A stretch of 32,158 bases of DNA, taken from positions 1 through 32,158 of the forward strand of contig CALGPK010000050.1 of NCBI GenBank assembly GCA_937960415.1, in the 5' to 3' direction. Below are positions 9,703-17,350 of the stretch, one piece after another; the stretch's first letter is position 1, and each line of letters starts with the position of its first letter. The translations under genes and the position numbers were made by a program. The notes beneath the pieces are model-generated. The model saw only the letters and a program-made list of their open reading frames with translations, did not search any database and was not told the origin of the DNA. The stretch is from an uncultured Bacteroidales bacterium (GTDB taxonomy: Bacteria; Bacteroidota; Bacteroidia; Bacteroidales; GWA2-32-17).

Positions 9703-10613
9703 GATACATTTAATCCACCAATTAGCTCATTAATATCTGTTATATTATGTTCAGCAAGATATCGTTCTAAGCCCTCAATTATTTTAATAGTAGCCTGTGG
9801 ATCGATAAAATTGGCTGTTCCTACTTGTATTGCCGATGCACCTGCCAATAAAAATTCTACGGCATCATTTGTGTTCATTATCCCTCCTATCCCGATAATA
9901 GGCACTTTAACAACTTTAGACACCTGCCACACCATTCGAAGTGCAATAGGTTTAATTGCGGGTCCGGATAAACCACCGGTAATAGTTGAAAGCATTGGTC
10001 TTCGTGTTTTGGCATCGATAGCCATTCCCAAAAGCGTATTGATGAGCGAAAGAGCATCGGCTCCCTCGTCTTCAACCACACGAGCTATTTCGGTTATGTC
10101 GGTTACATTAGGCGAAAGCTTAACAATTAACGTTTTGGGATAAACTTTACGAACAGCCGCAACCACCATTTTAGCGCCCGGACAGGAAGTACCAAAAGCC
10201 ATACCGCCTTCTTTTACGTTGGGGCAACTGATGTTTACCTCTATGGCCGAAATTCTTTCTAAATCCGATAGTTTTTCTGCTATTGTTACGTACTCTTCGA
10301 CAGTAGAACCCGAAACATTTACTATAATATGTGTATCATATTTTTTTATGCGTGGATATATATGTTTTACAAAGTAGTCTATGCCTTTGTTTTGTAATCC
10401 AACAGCGTTGAGCATGCCCGATGGAGTTTCGGCCATACGTGGATAGGGATTTCCCTCACGCGACAACAGCGTTGTTCCCTTTACAATAAATCCACCTAAG
10501 CGATTAAGCTCGATAAATTCGGCAAATTCTTCACCATAACCAAAAGTGCCTGATGCAGTAAGCACCGGATTTTTTAAATTCAAACGATGAATATTGACAC
10601 TTAAATTTACCAT
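9699..10613 (-). CDS. pyrD: Dihydroorotate dehydrogenase, class 1B catalytic subunit
   Basis: Oxidises dihydroorotate to orotate in pyrimidine synthesis, with electrons passing through PyrK to NAD+. The 304-residue protein carries FMN-barrel motifs: TASGTFGYG (19-27), KGTT (45-48), NAVGLQNKG (69-77) and the active-site loop [11 protein letters not shown] with the class-1 catalytic base Cys130. Later come [14 protein letters not shown], a general IGIGGI loop and [12 protein letters not shown] for FMN phosphate. The adjoining pyrK confirms the heterotetrameric 1B class. The start overlaps pyrK by 7 bp and the stop overlaps msrA by 4 bp. Confidence 0.97.
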   Translation of the reverse strand: MVNLSVNIHRLNLKNPVLTASGTFGYGEEFAEFIELNRLGGFIVKGTTLLSREGNPYPRMAETPSGMLNAVGLQNKGIDYFVKHIYPRIKKYDTHIIVNVSGSTVEEYVTIAEKLSDLERISAIEVNISCPNVKEGGMAFGTSCPGAKMVVAAVRKVYPKTLIVKLSPNVTDITEIARVVEDEGADALSLINTLLGMAIDAKTRRPMLSTITGGLSGPAIKPIALRMVWQVSKVVKVPIIGIGGIMNTNDAVEFLLAGASAIQVGTANFIDPQATIKIIEGLERYLAEHNITDINELIGGLNVS

Positions 10614-11410
10614 AACAATTCAGTTGAGTCAAAAACAGGTCCTTCGGTACATACGCATACATTTCCGTTTATGCTGGGAGTAACACAACATAAACAGGCG
10701 CCTATGCCGCAAGCCATCGTATTTTCGAGCGATACTTGACATGGTACCGATTTTTCTTTAGCTCGTTTAGCTACTGCTTTCATCATAACTTCGGGTCCAC
10801 AAGTATATATTTGCTCGTAAGCTTCAAGGTGTTCAAAAATAGCATGATGAGTAACATAGCCTTTTGTTCCTTCCGAGCCATCTTCGGTTGTAATAAAAAC
10901 ATTTCCCAATTTTTGATATTCTTGTATTTCAATCAAATCAGCTTTGTTTTTTGTGCCAATAATAATATCTGGTAAAATACCCATTTTATTGATTTTACGA
11001 GCAAGTAGCATTAGCGGTGCTACGCCGCATCCACCACCAACCAGCAAAACCTTATTTTGCAAATGGCTAAATGAAAAACCTTTGCCCAATGGGTAAATAA
11101 TATTTAACACTTCGCCCTCATTAACCTGTTGTAATGCTTGTGTTCCTTTGCCAATCACCTGAACTAACAACCGTATGTGATGATTTTCTGTTACATCGTG
11201 TATAGAAAACGGGCGGCGTAGAAAAACATCATTTGTATGAGGTATTTGTAATTGCAAAAATTGCCCAGCTTCTATGCTATCTGTAACTATAAAAGGTTTT
11301 AATTCCAAAATAAAATACTTGTCGTTTAAAATTTGCTTTTTTACAACTATAGAATCGCTTATTATTTTTGGCATGGATTTTTGCTGTAAAAATAGCGATT
11401 TATCGGACAT
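10607..11410 (-). CDS. pyrK: Dihydroorotate dehydrogenase electron-transfer subunit PyrK
   Basis: An iron-sulfur flavoprotein carrying electrons from PyrD FMN to NAD+. The protein has 267 residues. An FAD-binding barrel contains RRPFSI (65-70). The nucleotide-binding domain has GGGCGVAPL (125-133) and ends in YTCGPEVMM. The [2Fe-2S] site is CGIGACLCC, using C234, C239 and C242 plus a later Cys (252 or 254). The ATG at 11410 gives about a dozen residues before the conserved start of the barrel; Met13 is an alternative start. It lies 71 bp downstream of the XRE regulator gene and overlaps pyrD. Confidence 0.96.
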   Translation of the reverse strand: MSDKSLFLQQKSMPKIISDSIVVKKQILNDKYFILELKPFIVTDSIEAGQFLQLQIPHTNDVFLRRPFSIHDVTENHHIRLLVQVIGKGTQALQQVNEGEVLNIIYPLGKGFSFSHLQNKVLLVGGGCGVAPLMLLARKINKMGILPDIIIGTKNKADLIEIQEYQKLGNVFITTEDGSEGTKGYVTHHAIFEHLEAYEQIYTCGPEVMMKAVAKRAKEKSVPCQVSLENTMACGIGACLCCVTPSINGNVCVCTEGPVFDSTELLW

Positions 11411-11481
11411 TGATACATGATTTTAGGAATATTTTAAAAAAAAAGAAACAATAAATACTACGAATGTTCCTGTTTAATATT

Positions 11482-11931
11482 TCATTGAACTTTATAGACC
11501 GAAGCAGTTCCATCGTCGTATAACACAATTATTTGTTTTATATTCTTTTGACTTGCATTTACGGTCATGTTTGCAATACTTTCGGTCAAAACCTTCTGAT
11601 TTAATTTTTGATCGGCTTTATCTAATTTATTATCATTATCGGATGTTGATGTCAATTCACTTGTTTTATTGAATGGTTCTTTGTTATTTATAAGGTTATC
11701 GAAAATAGTTGGATGTCTTTCGGGCTTAAACATTTCACCTTTACCAGTAATGAGCCATTCGGCATTCAGATAAGAGAAACGCGTCAATATCTTTTGAATA
11801 ACTTCTAAACTGGGATTATTCCGACCGGACAAAATATGCGATATACTCGAACGCTGAATGCCTATTTCATCAGCAAATTTCGACGGACTTATTTTCTCAA
11901 TATCTAAAAATTTAAGTATTCGTTCTTTCAT
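11482..11931 (-). CDS. XRE-family helix-turn-helix regulator
   Basis: A 149-residue DNA-binding protein. Residues 1-60 form a Cro/C1-type HTH (FADEIGIQRSSISHILSGRN-type recognition region), followed by EWLITGKGEMF, which is common in short Bacteroidota XRE proteins. A polar linker follows, then a conserved-looking C-terminal strand (IIVLYDDGTASVYKV). It lies upstream of pyrK-pyrD-msrA on the same strand and divergent from a nucleoside phosphorylase gene. Dyads TTTACA-NN-TGTAAA cover its own promoter, which suggests autorepression. A role in pyrimidine control is inferred from position only. The ligand is unknown. Confidence 0.88.
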   Translation of the reverse strand: MKERILKFLDIEKISPSKFADEIGIQRSSISHILSGRNNPSLEVIQKILTRFSYLNAEWLITGKGEMFKPERHPTIFDNLINNKEPFNKTSELTSTSDNDNKLDKADQKLNQKVLTESIANMTVNASQKNIKQIIVLYDDGTASVYKVQ

Positions 11932-11936
11932 TTTTT

Positions 11937-11950
11937 TTCACAAATGTAAT
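11937..11950. promoter_or_regulatory. Dyad 1, proximal to the XRE gene, over its -7 box
   Basis: TTCACAAATGTAAT is a degenerate copy of TTTACA-NN-TGTAAA. Read on the minus strand, 11941-11948 is TACATTTG, a perfect TAnnTTTG promoter box 9 bp before the XRE start codon. A protein bound here would block transcription of XRE. Confidence 0.45.
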
Positions 11951-11960
11951 TAATATTTTA

Positions 11961-11974
11961 TTTACATACGTAAA
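11961..11974. promoter_or_regulatory. Dyad 2
   Basis: TTTACATACGTAAA has arms TTTAC/GTAAA. Its centre (11967.5) is exactly 24 bp from the centres of dyads 1 and 3. It covers the region where the -33 element of the XRE promoter would lie. Confidence 0.5.
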
Positions 11975-11984
11975 CTTTATGTAG

Positions 11985-11998
11985 TTTACAATTGTAAA
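11985..11998. promoter_or_regulatory. Dyad 3, perfect 14-bp palindrome
   Basis: TTTACAATTGTAAA is its own reverse complement over all 14 bases. Its centre, 11991.5, continues the 24-bp spacing of dyads 1 and 2. It is the best-formed member and probably the strongest site. Confidence 0.55.
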
Positions 11999-12222
11999 GT
12001 ATTTTGAAAAGTAAAATAGTTACTAACCGAAACTTTTAAATTAAATAAATTATTTATTATTCATATTATCAGTTATTTATAATATATTTTTTAAAGAGAT
12101 TATATTAATGTAAATTATTGGTACTAAAAATTTGAAGTAAATTCTTATTTAATAAGTATAAATCATTGATATAATGGTTTTTATATTTATACATTATACA
12201 TAAATAAAGAGAAAAGAATATG

Positions 12223-12236
12223 TTTACAAGCGTACA
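12223..12236. promoter_or_regulatory. Related dyad, nucleoside phosphorylase side
   Basis: TTTACAAGCGTACA matches 10 of the 12 arm positions of TTTACA-NN-TGTAAA. It lies 46 bp (centre to centre) from the next copy, toward the plus-strand gene. Confidence 0.3.
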
Positions 12237-12268
12237 TTAAGGGCGTATGTAAGTTACCTGTCTTATTA

Positions 12269-12282
12269 TTTACATTTGTAAA
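12269..12282. promoter_or_regulatory. Related dyad containing a plus-strand -7 box
   Basis: TTTACATTTGTAAA has perfect 6-bp arms around TT. Bases 12271-12278 read TACATTTG on the plus strand, a TAnnTTTG box facing the nucleoside phosphorylase gene. Promoter and operator would therefore coincide, as at the XRE side. Confidence 0.45.
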
Positions 12283-12372
12283 CAATAAGTATTGTATAAA
12301 TGTATAAATTTTACATTTAACCATTTTTTTGTAATAGAAAAGAGTCTGTTTAAGTCAAAAAAAACGCGTGTT

Positions 12373-12404
12373 ATTGTAAAACTTTCAACTTTAAATTAAA
12401 TTTG
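12373..12404 (+). promoter_or_regulatory. Candidate promoter of the nucleoside phosphorylase operon
   Basis: ATTG (12373-12376) and TAAATTTG (12397-12404) are separated by 20 bp, fitting the Bacteroidota TTTG-N19-21-TAnnTTTG promoter with one mismatch. The start would be near 12410, leaving a leader of only about 10 nt. Confidence 0.45.
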
Positions 12405-12420
12405 CAAAAAGCAAAATTTT

Positions 12421-13290
12421 ATGGCTATAGCTTCATCAGAATTAATTTTAAATCCCGATGGTAGTATCTATCATCTCCATTTAAAACCCGAACATATATC
12501 AGATACTATATTACTGGTAGGCGATCCCGGTCGTGTTCAGATGATTAGTCGTCATTTCGAAAAAATTGAACATGAAATACAAAATCGAGAATTTTTTACA
12601 CATACAGGTTATTACAAAGGTAAACGCCTCACTGCCCTGTCTACCGGGATAGGCACCGATAATATTGATATAGTACTGAACGAATTAGATGCCCTTGTTA
12701 ATATTGATTTTAAAACAAGACAGCCCAAGTCAAATCATACTTCATTAACTTTAATACGCTTAGGAACATCGGGAGGACTGCAGGAATATGTCAATGTCGA
12801 TTCTTTTTTAATGTCTGAAAAAGCAATCGGATTTGACGGACTATTGAATTTTTATGCAGAACGCAATAATGTAGCTGATCGGGCTTTTGAAGAAGCTTTT
12901 TGTCAATATGTAAACTGGCATCCCAGCCTTCCAAGACCTTATGTAGTTTCTGCTTCACCCGAACTTGTGAAAAAATTCAAATCGGATGTAATAAGTGGTG
13001 TTACCATATCGGCTCCTGGATTTTACGGTCCTCAGGGTCGAATACTGCGCCTTCCTATTATAGACTCCAATATCAATCAAAAAATAGAAACTTTTGAATT
13101 TGAGGGCCAAAAAATAACAAACTACGAAATGGAAAGCTCCGCATTGTTTGGATTATCTACCTTATTAGGACACCGAGCATTAACTATCTGCGTCATTATT
13201 GCGAATAGAGTTACCAAAAGTTTCTCGAAAGACTATAAACCAAGAGTTGAGGCATTAATAGAATATACATTAAATAAATTAACCGAATAA
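12421..13290 (+). CDS. Nucleoside phosphorylase, uridine phosphorylase (Udp/PNP) family
   Basis: A 289-residue phosphorylase that splits nucleosides to base and ribose-1-phosphate. It shows the phosphate-binding GDPGR (34-38), a second phosphate segment RLGTSGG, and the ribose-binding EMES (236-239) in YEMESSALFGL. These are the core motifs of the NP-I family. Overall layout resembles uridine phosphorylase, but at 289 residues it is longer than the E. coli enzyme (about 253), so uridine preference is probable rather than shown. It is the first gene of a three-gene operon, with its TAA sharing one base with the next ATG, and sits opposite the pyrK-pyrD operon. Confidence 0.88.
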   Translation: MAIASSELILNPDGSIYHLHLKPEHISDTILLVGDPGRVQMISRHFEKIEHEIQNREFFTHTGYYKGKRLTALSTGIGTDNIDIVLNELDALVNIDFKTRQPKSNHTSLTLIRLGTSGGLQEYVNVDSFLMSEKAIGFDGLLNFYAERNNVADRAFEEAFCQYVNWHPSLPRPYVVSASPELVKKFKSDVISGVTISAPGFYGPQGRILRLPIIDSNINQKIETFEFEGQKITNYEMESSALFGLSTLLGHRALTICVIIANRVTKSFSKDYKPRVEALIEYTLNKLTE

Positions 13291-14153
13291 TGTCCGATTT
13301 AATTTCAAAAATAAAACTACTTGACGATCCGGACGAAAATATTTATCAATTTATTCGAGATAGCATTATATCAGATGGATTAGATGCTATCCCACTATTA
13401 GAAAACACATGGGGCAACGAGCACAATCCACTTGTTCAGGAACGCATTGAAGAAATTGTTAAAACCATACAATTCAGACATTTAAAAACGTTATTTCTCG
13501 AATGGAAGCAAAATGGTGCAAAAGATATTATATATGGTGCATATTTGGTAGCAAAATACATTTACGCTGATTTACAATGGGACAGTATAGAAACATCGAT
13601 AAATAAAATAAAAACAGATATATGGATAGAACTCAACCAAAATCTCACAGCGCTTGAAAAAGTTAAACTATTAAACTTCATAGTTTTCGAAGTTTATGGA
13701 TTTAATGTAACCATGATTAATCCGTACTCACCGCAAAACTATTTTATTAACCACGTACTCGATACTAAAAAAGGCAACGATTTAGCTCTTTGTGTTTTAT
13801 ATACAGGCATTGCTCAACGACTCAATATTCCCATTTTTGGTGTAAATTTACCTAATAATTACATTGTATGCTATGTTGATCAACTATCGGCATTTGAAGC
13901 CTTTGGTGATACAACAGACAACGATGTTTTGTTTTACATAACACCACGCGGAAAAGGAACTGTATTTGGACGAAAGGAAATTGACTATTTTCTAAAACAA
14001 GCCAAAATTGAACCCAAAAGAGACTACTACTCTCCGGTTTCTAATCTTGACTTTATTATTGAAATGCTGAAACAATTGATTATCTCATACTCCGAAATGG
14101 GTTACATTGAAAAAAGCAATGATTTAAACGAAATTATTCATTTGTTAATATAA
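13290..14153 (+). CDS. SirB1 / transglutaminase-core-2-like protein
   Basis: A 287-residue soluble protein. Residues 1-115 are helical and HEAT-like in look. From about 120 to 200 the sequence follows the SirB1 pattern: NYFINHVLDTKKGNDLALC, then LYTGIAQRLNIPIFGVNLPNNYIV. In that family the equivalent stretch reads roughly rRGxPisLs-LY-xvAxRLGLPxxGVxLPGHFxV. Here the usual His of GHF is Asn190 and I see no well-placed catalytic Cys, so peptidase or transglutaminase activity is unlikely. It starts in the preceding stop codon (1-bp overlap) and ends 2 bp before msrC. The function is unknown. Confidence 0.7.
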   Translation: MSDLISKIKLLDDPDENIYQFIRDSIISDGLDAIPLLENTWGNEHNPLVQERIEEIVKTIQFRHLKTLFLEWKQNGAKDIIYGAYLVAKYIYADLQWDSIETSINKIKTDIWIELNQNLTALEKVKLLNFIVFEVYGFNVTMINPYSPQNYFINHVLDTKKGNDLALCVLYTGIAQRLNIPIFGVNLPNNYIVCYVDQLSAFEAFGDTTDNDVLFYITPRGKGTVFGRKEIDYFLKQAKIEPKRDYYSPVSNLDFIIEMLKQLIISYSEMGYIEKSNDLNEIIHLLI

Positions 14154-14155
14154 CT

Positions 14156-14602
14156 ATGTCAAAAGAAACGTTATATCAACATGTTTACGAACAACTAATT
14201 CCACTTTTAAAACAAGAAAATCCGCTTATTTCTAAGTTAGCAACTATTGCAGCCATACTGCACCATAAATTACCCGGATTTTTTTGGACAGGCTTTTATC
14301 TACTCGATTCAAACGAAGAACTATGGGTTGGTCCATATCAAGGACCCATTGCCTGTCAGCACCTGAAAAAGCATACTGGTGTTTGTTGGCATGCTATTAT
14401 GCAAAGGCAAACAGTTATTGTTCCCAATGTTCACGAATTTCCAGGTCATATTGCCTGCGACAATCGTTCAAATTCAGAAATTGCAGTTCCATTGTACAAA
14501 AAACATCTAATAATAGGTGTACTCGATATTGATAGTCGAAACTTTAGTCATTTTGATGATAAAGATGCCTACTGGCTCGAAAAAATACTAAATTTGGTTT
14601 GA
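14156..14602 (+). CDS. msrC: Free methionine-(R)-sulfoxide reductase (GAF-fold fRMsr)
   Basis: A GAF-fold enzyme that reduces free L-methionine-R-sulfoxide. The 148-residue protein shows WTGFYL, LWVGPYQGPIAC, TGVCW, VHEFPGHIACD and SNSEIAVPL. The three family cysteines are C67, C77 and C101, with spacings of 10 and 24, the same as C84, C94 and C118 of the E. coli enzyme. The usual GVCG is GVCW here. It is the last gene of the operon, 2 bp after the SirB1-like gene, followed by a 91-bp gap. With msrA it gives this stretch reductases for both sulfoxide forms. Confidence 0.93.
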   Translation: MSKETLYQHVYEQLIPLLKQENPLISKLATIAAILHHKLPGFFWTGFYLLDSNEELWVGPYQGPIACQHLKKHTGVCWHAIMQRQTVIVPNVHEFPGHIACDNRSNSEIAVPLYKKHLIIGVLDIDSRNFSHFDDKDAYWLEKILNLV

Positions 14603-14627
14603 CATTAAATAATTTTGAACATTTAAA

Positions 14628-14639
14628 ACAAAATTTTGT
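14628..14639. promoter_or_regulatory. 12-bp palindrome upstream of the PqqD-like gene
   Basis: ACAAAATTTTGT is a perfect palindrome 24 bp before the -7 box of the next operon. It could be an operator. In DNA this A+T-rich a chance palindrome is also quite possible. Confidence 0.25.
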
Positions 14640-14663
14640 ACCGCATTAACAAATCAATTACAT

Positions 14664-14671
14664 TATTTTTG
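14664..14671 (+). promoter_or_regulatory. Candidate promoter -7 box of the PqqD/ATP-grasp operon
   Basis: TATTTTTG fits TAnnTTTG and would start transcription about 17 nt before the ATG at 14694. The nearest TTTG (14635-14638) is 25 bp upstream, longer than the usual 19-21 bp, so the -33 element is doubtful. Confidence 0.4.
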
Positions 14672-14693
14672 CTAAAATTAAATTACTTAAACT

Positions 14694-14942
14694 ATGAAAC
14701 TAAAACAAAAGCTTGCCATAAGCGATAGTGGTTTTATTTTTGATCCAACCACCGGCGAAAGTTTTTCTATTAATCAAGAAGGGCTAACCATTTTACAGTT
14801 ATTGAAAGAAGGCAAGACAGAAGAAGAAATCAAAAAAATATTCCTGAACGAATACGATGTAGATGAAACTGTATTAGACCGTTCTATTTTGGATTTTATT
14901 TCAATGTTAAAAAATTACAATCTTATCGAAAATGGAGAATAA
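14694..14942 (+). CDS. PqqD-like small protein (peptide/substrate chaperone family)
   Basis: An 82-residue, acidic, cytoplasmic protein. The N-terminal half forms the PqqD strand pattern (LAISDSGFIFDPTTGESFSIN) and the second half the helices (GLTILQLLKEGKTEEEI, then LDRSILDFISMLKNYNLI). In known pathways PqqD proteins bind a precursor peptide and present it to a radical SAM enzyme. No radical SAM gene and no precursor peptide is seen here. It lacks a DSL phosphopantetheine site, so it is not an obvious acyl carrier. Its last 11 bp overlap the ATP-grasp gene, implying coupled synthesis and probably a partnership. Confidence 0.75.
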   Translation: MKLKQKLAISDSGFIFDPTTGESFSINQEGLTILQLLKEGKTEEEIKKIFLNEYDVDETVLDRSILDFISMLKNYNLIENGE

Positions 14943-15987
14943 TATTTGTATAGCGGTATCCGGATTAAACGCAACAGACAATCCCGGGCCCGGTGTGCCT
15001 GTAGCACGTGCTTTGCGTGAATCAAAGTCCTTTGGCAATGCTCGTCTTATTGGTTTGGCTTACGAAAATCTGGAACCCGGTATTTACATGCCCGGTATTG
15101 TTGATAAAACTTATCAAGTGCCCTATCCCAGTGTTGGAAGCGAAAATCTGATTAAACGCATTGAATATATTCACGAAAAAGAAAATATAAAAGTACTTAT
15201 TCCAAATTTTGATGCCGAATTACATGCTTTTATCAACAACGAGAAACGCCTAAAAGATATAGGCATAGCCACATTTTTGCCAACTATACAACAATACGAA
15301 GAACGACACAAAGCCAATTTGCCCGAATTTGGTAAAAAATACAATGTTTTGGTACCCAAGTCGATGAACATAACTTCGGCTAACGATATTGCTAAAATTT
15401 CGTCTGCATTTAACTACCCTGTTTTAATAAAAGGAAAATTTTACGATGCATACGTTGCTTTTAACGACGAACAAGCGATTATGCACTTTAATAAAATATC
15501 TTCGAAATGGGGTGTGCCTATTATTGTTCAGGAGTTTATTCGTGGCACGGAAGTTAATGTTATAGCACTGGGCGATGGAAAAGGCAACACGTATGCGGCA
15601 GTTCCTATGCGCAAGCTTTATATTACAGACAAAGGCAAAGCTTGGAGTGGCATATCTATTGACGATGAGAAACTACTCGAGTTAACTCATCACATCATCA
15701 ATTCTACCAAATGGCGTGGTGGCATGGAACTCGAACTCATAAAAACCAACGACAATAAATATTATTTACTCGAAATCAATCCACGCATACCTGCATGGGT
15801 TTACTTTGCAGTAGGTGTAGGACAAAATATTCCCGAAACACTCGTCAAGTTGGCTTTAAATATGCCCGTTGAGCCATTCGAAAGCTACGATATAGGCACC
15901 ATGTTTATACGCTACTCGTGGGATTTGATAGTTCCTATGGAGAAATTCCAAATATTATCAACTTTGGGTGAAATTGAAAACGATTAA
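14932..15987 (+). CDS. ATP-grasp ligase of unknown substrate
   Basis: A 351-residue ATP-grasp protein, a family that activates a carboxylate as acyl phosphate and joins it to an amine, thiol or other nucleophile. The N-terminal pre-grasp domain begins CIAVSGLNATDNPGPGVPVA. The ATP-grasp core shows PVLIKGK (K167, K169), the adenine hinge VQEFIRGTEVNV, GGMELELI and the metal-binding L-E281-I-N283-P-R285. It resembles CarB-like ATP-grasp proteins more than D-Ala-D-Ala ligase. It lies between the PqqD-like gene (11-bp overlap) and the decarboxylase (12-bp gap). I infer that it loads or modifies an amino acid that the decarboxylase then acts on. Confidence 0.85.
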   Translation: MENNICIAVSGLNATDNPGPGVPVARALRESKSFGNARLIGLAYENLEPGIYMPGIVDKTYQVPYPSVGSENLIKRIEYIHEKENIKVLIPNFDAELHAFINNEKRLKDIGIATFLPTIQQYEERHKANLPEFGKKYNVLVPKSMNITSANDIAKISSAFNYPVLIKGKFYDAYVAFNDEQAIMHFNKISSKWGVPIIVQEFIRGTEVNVIALGDGKGNTYAAVPMRKLYITDKGKAWSGISIDDEKLLELTHHIINSTKWRGGMELELIKTNDNKYYLLEINPRIPAWVYFAVGVGQNIPETLVKLALNMPVEPFESYDIGTMFIRYSWDLIVPMEKFQILSTLGEIEND

Positions 15988-15999
15988 ACATATACATTT

Positions 16000-17346
16000 A
16001 TGGAAAAGAAAAAATTCGAACGTCCTGTAATAAAAAAAGTTCAAATAGGCATGCCCAGTAAATTTGGCTTAAAAAGTGAATACGCTCCTATTAAAGAAAT
16101 TGACGGGGTTCCTGTTAAAGATTTAATTCAGCAATACGGGAGTCCATTATATGTGTTTTCCGAAAAAACTATTAGAGAAACTTATGCCGAAGCATATAAA
16201 GCATTTTCAACGAGATATCCGAAGGTACAATTTGCATGGTCGTATAAGACAAACTACCTTAATGCAATATGCAAAGTTTTCCATCGGGAAGGAAGCTGGG
16301 CCGAAGTTGTTTCTGGTTTTGAATACGAAAAAGCGTTAAAAAATGGTGTTCCCGGAAATCAAATTATATTTAACGGTCCGTACAAAACTAAAGAAGATTT
16401 AGTTACAGCCATTAAAAATCATAGTTACATTCACATCGATCATTACGACGAATATTATATGCTGATAGATATTGCCGAAGAACTACAACTACGTCCACAA
16501 GTAGCTGTACGCGTTAATATGGATACCGGCATATATCCACAATGGTCTCGTTTTGGCTTTAACTACGAAAATGGCGAAGCATGGGATATTGTTCAACGTA
16601 TTCTGATTAGCAATAAAATGGATTTGGTAGGACTGCATTGCCACATTGGAACTTATATAATGGTTCCGTGGGCATATAGTACTGCCATGAATAAACTGAT
16701 TGACTTATTTTTAGGTATTGAAAAGAAATTCAATAAACACCTGCAATACATAGATATTGGGGGTGGATTTGCTTCCAAAAACACGTTAAAAGGTGCTTAC
16801 CTGCCGGGTACCGATACTTGTCCTACATTCGACCAATATGCCGATTCCATTACGAGTACTCTTATAAATAGTTCAATAAACATTGAACACTTGCCTACGC
16901 TGATTTTAGAAACCGGAAGAGGATTGATAGATGATGCAGGATACTTACTAGGTACCGTACATGCAACCAAGCGACTACCCGATGGTAAAAATTCGTATAT
17001 AACCGATATAGGTGTTAATTTACTGTTTACTTCGTTTTGGTACGATTATAAAATAACACCGGCTCAGGAATTTGGTCCTTATACCGAAGAATCGGTTGTT
17101 TACGGTCCGTTGTGCATGAACATCGATGTACTGCGTGAATATGTTCAGTTGCCACCAATGAAAAAAGGAGATCATTTCGTTATTAGTCGTATAGGAGCAT
17201 ATAACAATACTCAATGGATGCAATTTATTATGTACCGCCCCAATGTTGTTTTGATTGACACCGACAAAAAAACGCATATCATCCGTAAAAAGGAAAACTA
17301 CGAAACATTTGCTATTCAGGAACAAATACCCGAACATCTGAAATAA
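16000..17346 (+). CDS. PLP-dependent decarboxylase, LysA/ornithine decarboxylase fold, altered specificity site
   Basis: A 448-residue fold-type III PLP enzyme. The Schiff-base lysine is K83 in AWSYKTNYL. Other motifs are LHCHIGTY (with H215), the phosphate loop DIGGGF (252-257), ETGRGL (304-309) and the C-terminal GPLCMNID with catalytic Cys372. In diaminopimelate decarboxylase the residue after this Cys is Glu, and in ornithine decarboxylase it is Asp, to bind the distal amine; here it is Met373. The substrate is therefore probably not meso-DAP or a free diamine acid. The N-terminus has about 40 residues before the barrel. It lies 12 bp after the ATP-grasp gene and 4 bp before the membrane protein gene. 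Automatic annotation would probably call it lysA. Confidence 0.85.
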   Translation: MEKKKFERPVIKKVQIGMPSKFGLKSEYAPIKEIDGVPVKDLIQQYGSPLYVFSEKTIRETYAEAYKAFSTRYPKVQFAWSYKTNYLNAICKVFHREGSWAEVVSGFEYEKALKNGVPGNQIIFNGPYKTKEDLVTAIKNHSYIHIDHYDEYYMLIDIAEELQLRPQVAVRVNMDTGIYPQWSRFGFNYENGEAWDIVQRILISNKMDLVGLHCHIGTYIMVPWAYSTAMNKLIDLFLGIEKKFNKHLQYIDIGGGFASKNTLKGAYLPGTDTCPTFDQYADSITSTLINSSINIEHLPTLILETGRGLIDDAGYLLGTVHATKRLPDGKNSYITDIGVNLLFTSFWYDYKITPAQEFGPYTEESVVYGPLCMNIDVLREYVQLPPMKKGDHFVISRIGAYNNTQWMQFIMYRPNVVLIDTDKKTHIIRKKENYETFAIQEQIPEHLK

Positions 17347-17350
17347 TACG

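Larger units (their letters stand above)
11932..12420. other. 489-bp divergent regulatory spacer
   Basis: Very A+T-rich and without a credible reading frame. It holds three dyads at 24-bp spacing next to the XRE gene, two further related dyads at 12223-12236 and 12269-12282, and promoter-like boxes in both directions. The middle part (about 12000-12220) shows only A/T tracts and no structure I can support. Confidence 0.6.

Noticed and set aside
9547-10143. 198-residue plus-strand frame across msrA and pyrD
   Set aside because: It is antisense to two certain genes with conserved motifs, and the translation has no domain signature.
14694-14942. The 82-residue protein as an acyl carrier protein or a RiPP precursor
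   Set aside because: There is no DSL phosphopantetheine motif and no leader/core layout. The strand-then-helix pattern and TG-x-x-F-x-I-N fit PqqD better.
16000-17346. Plain diaminopimelate decarboxylase (lysA)
   Set aside because: The fold and PLP residues fit, but Met replaces the Glu that reads the DAP amine, and the genomic setting is not lysine biosynthesis.
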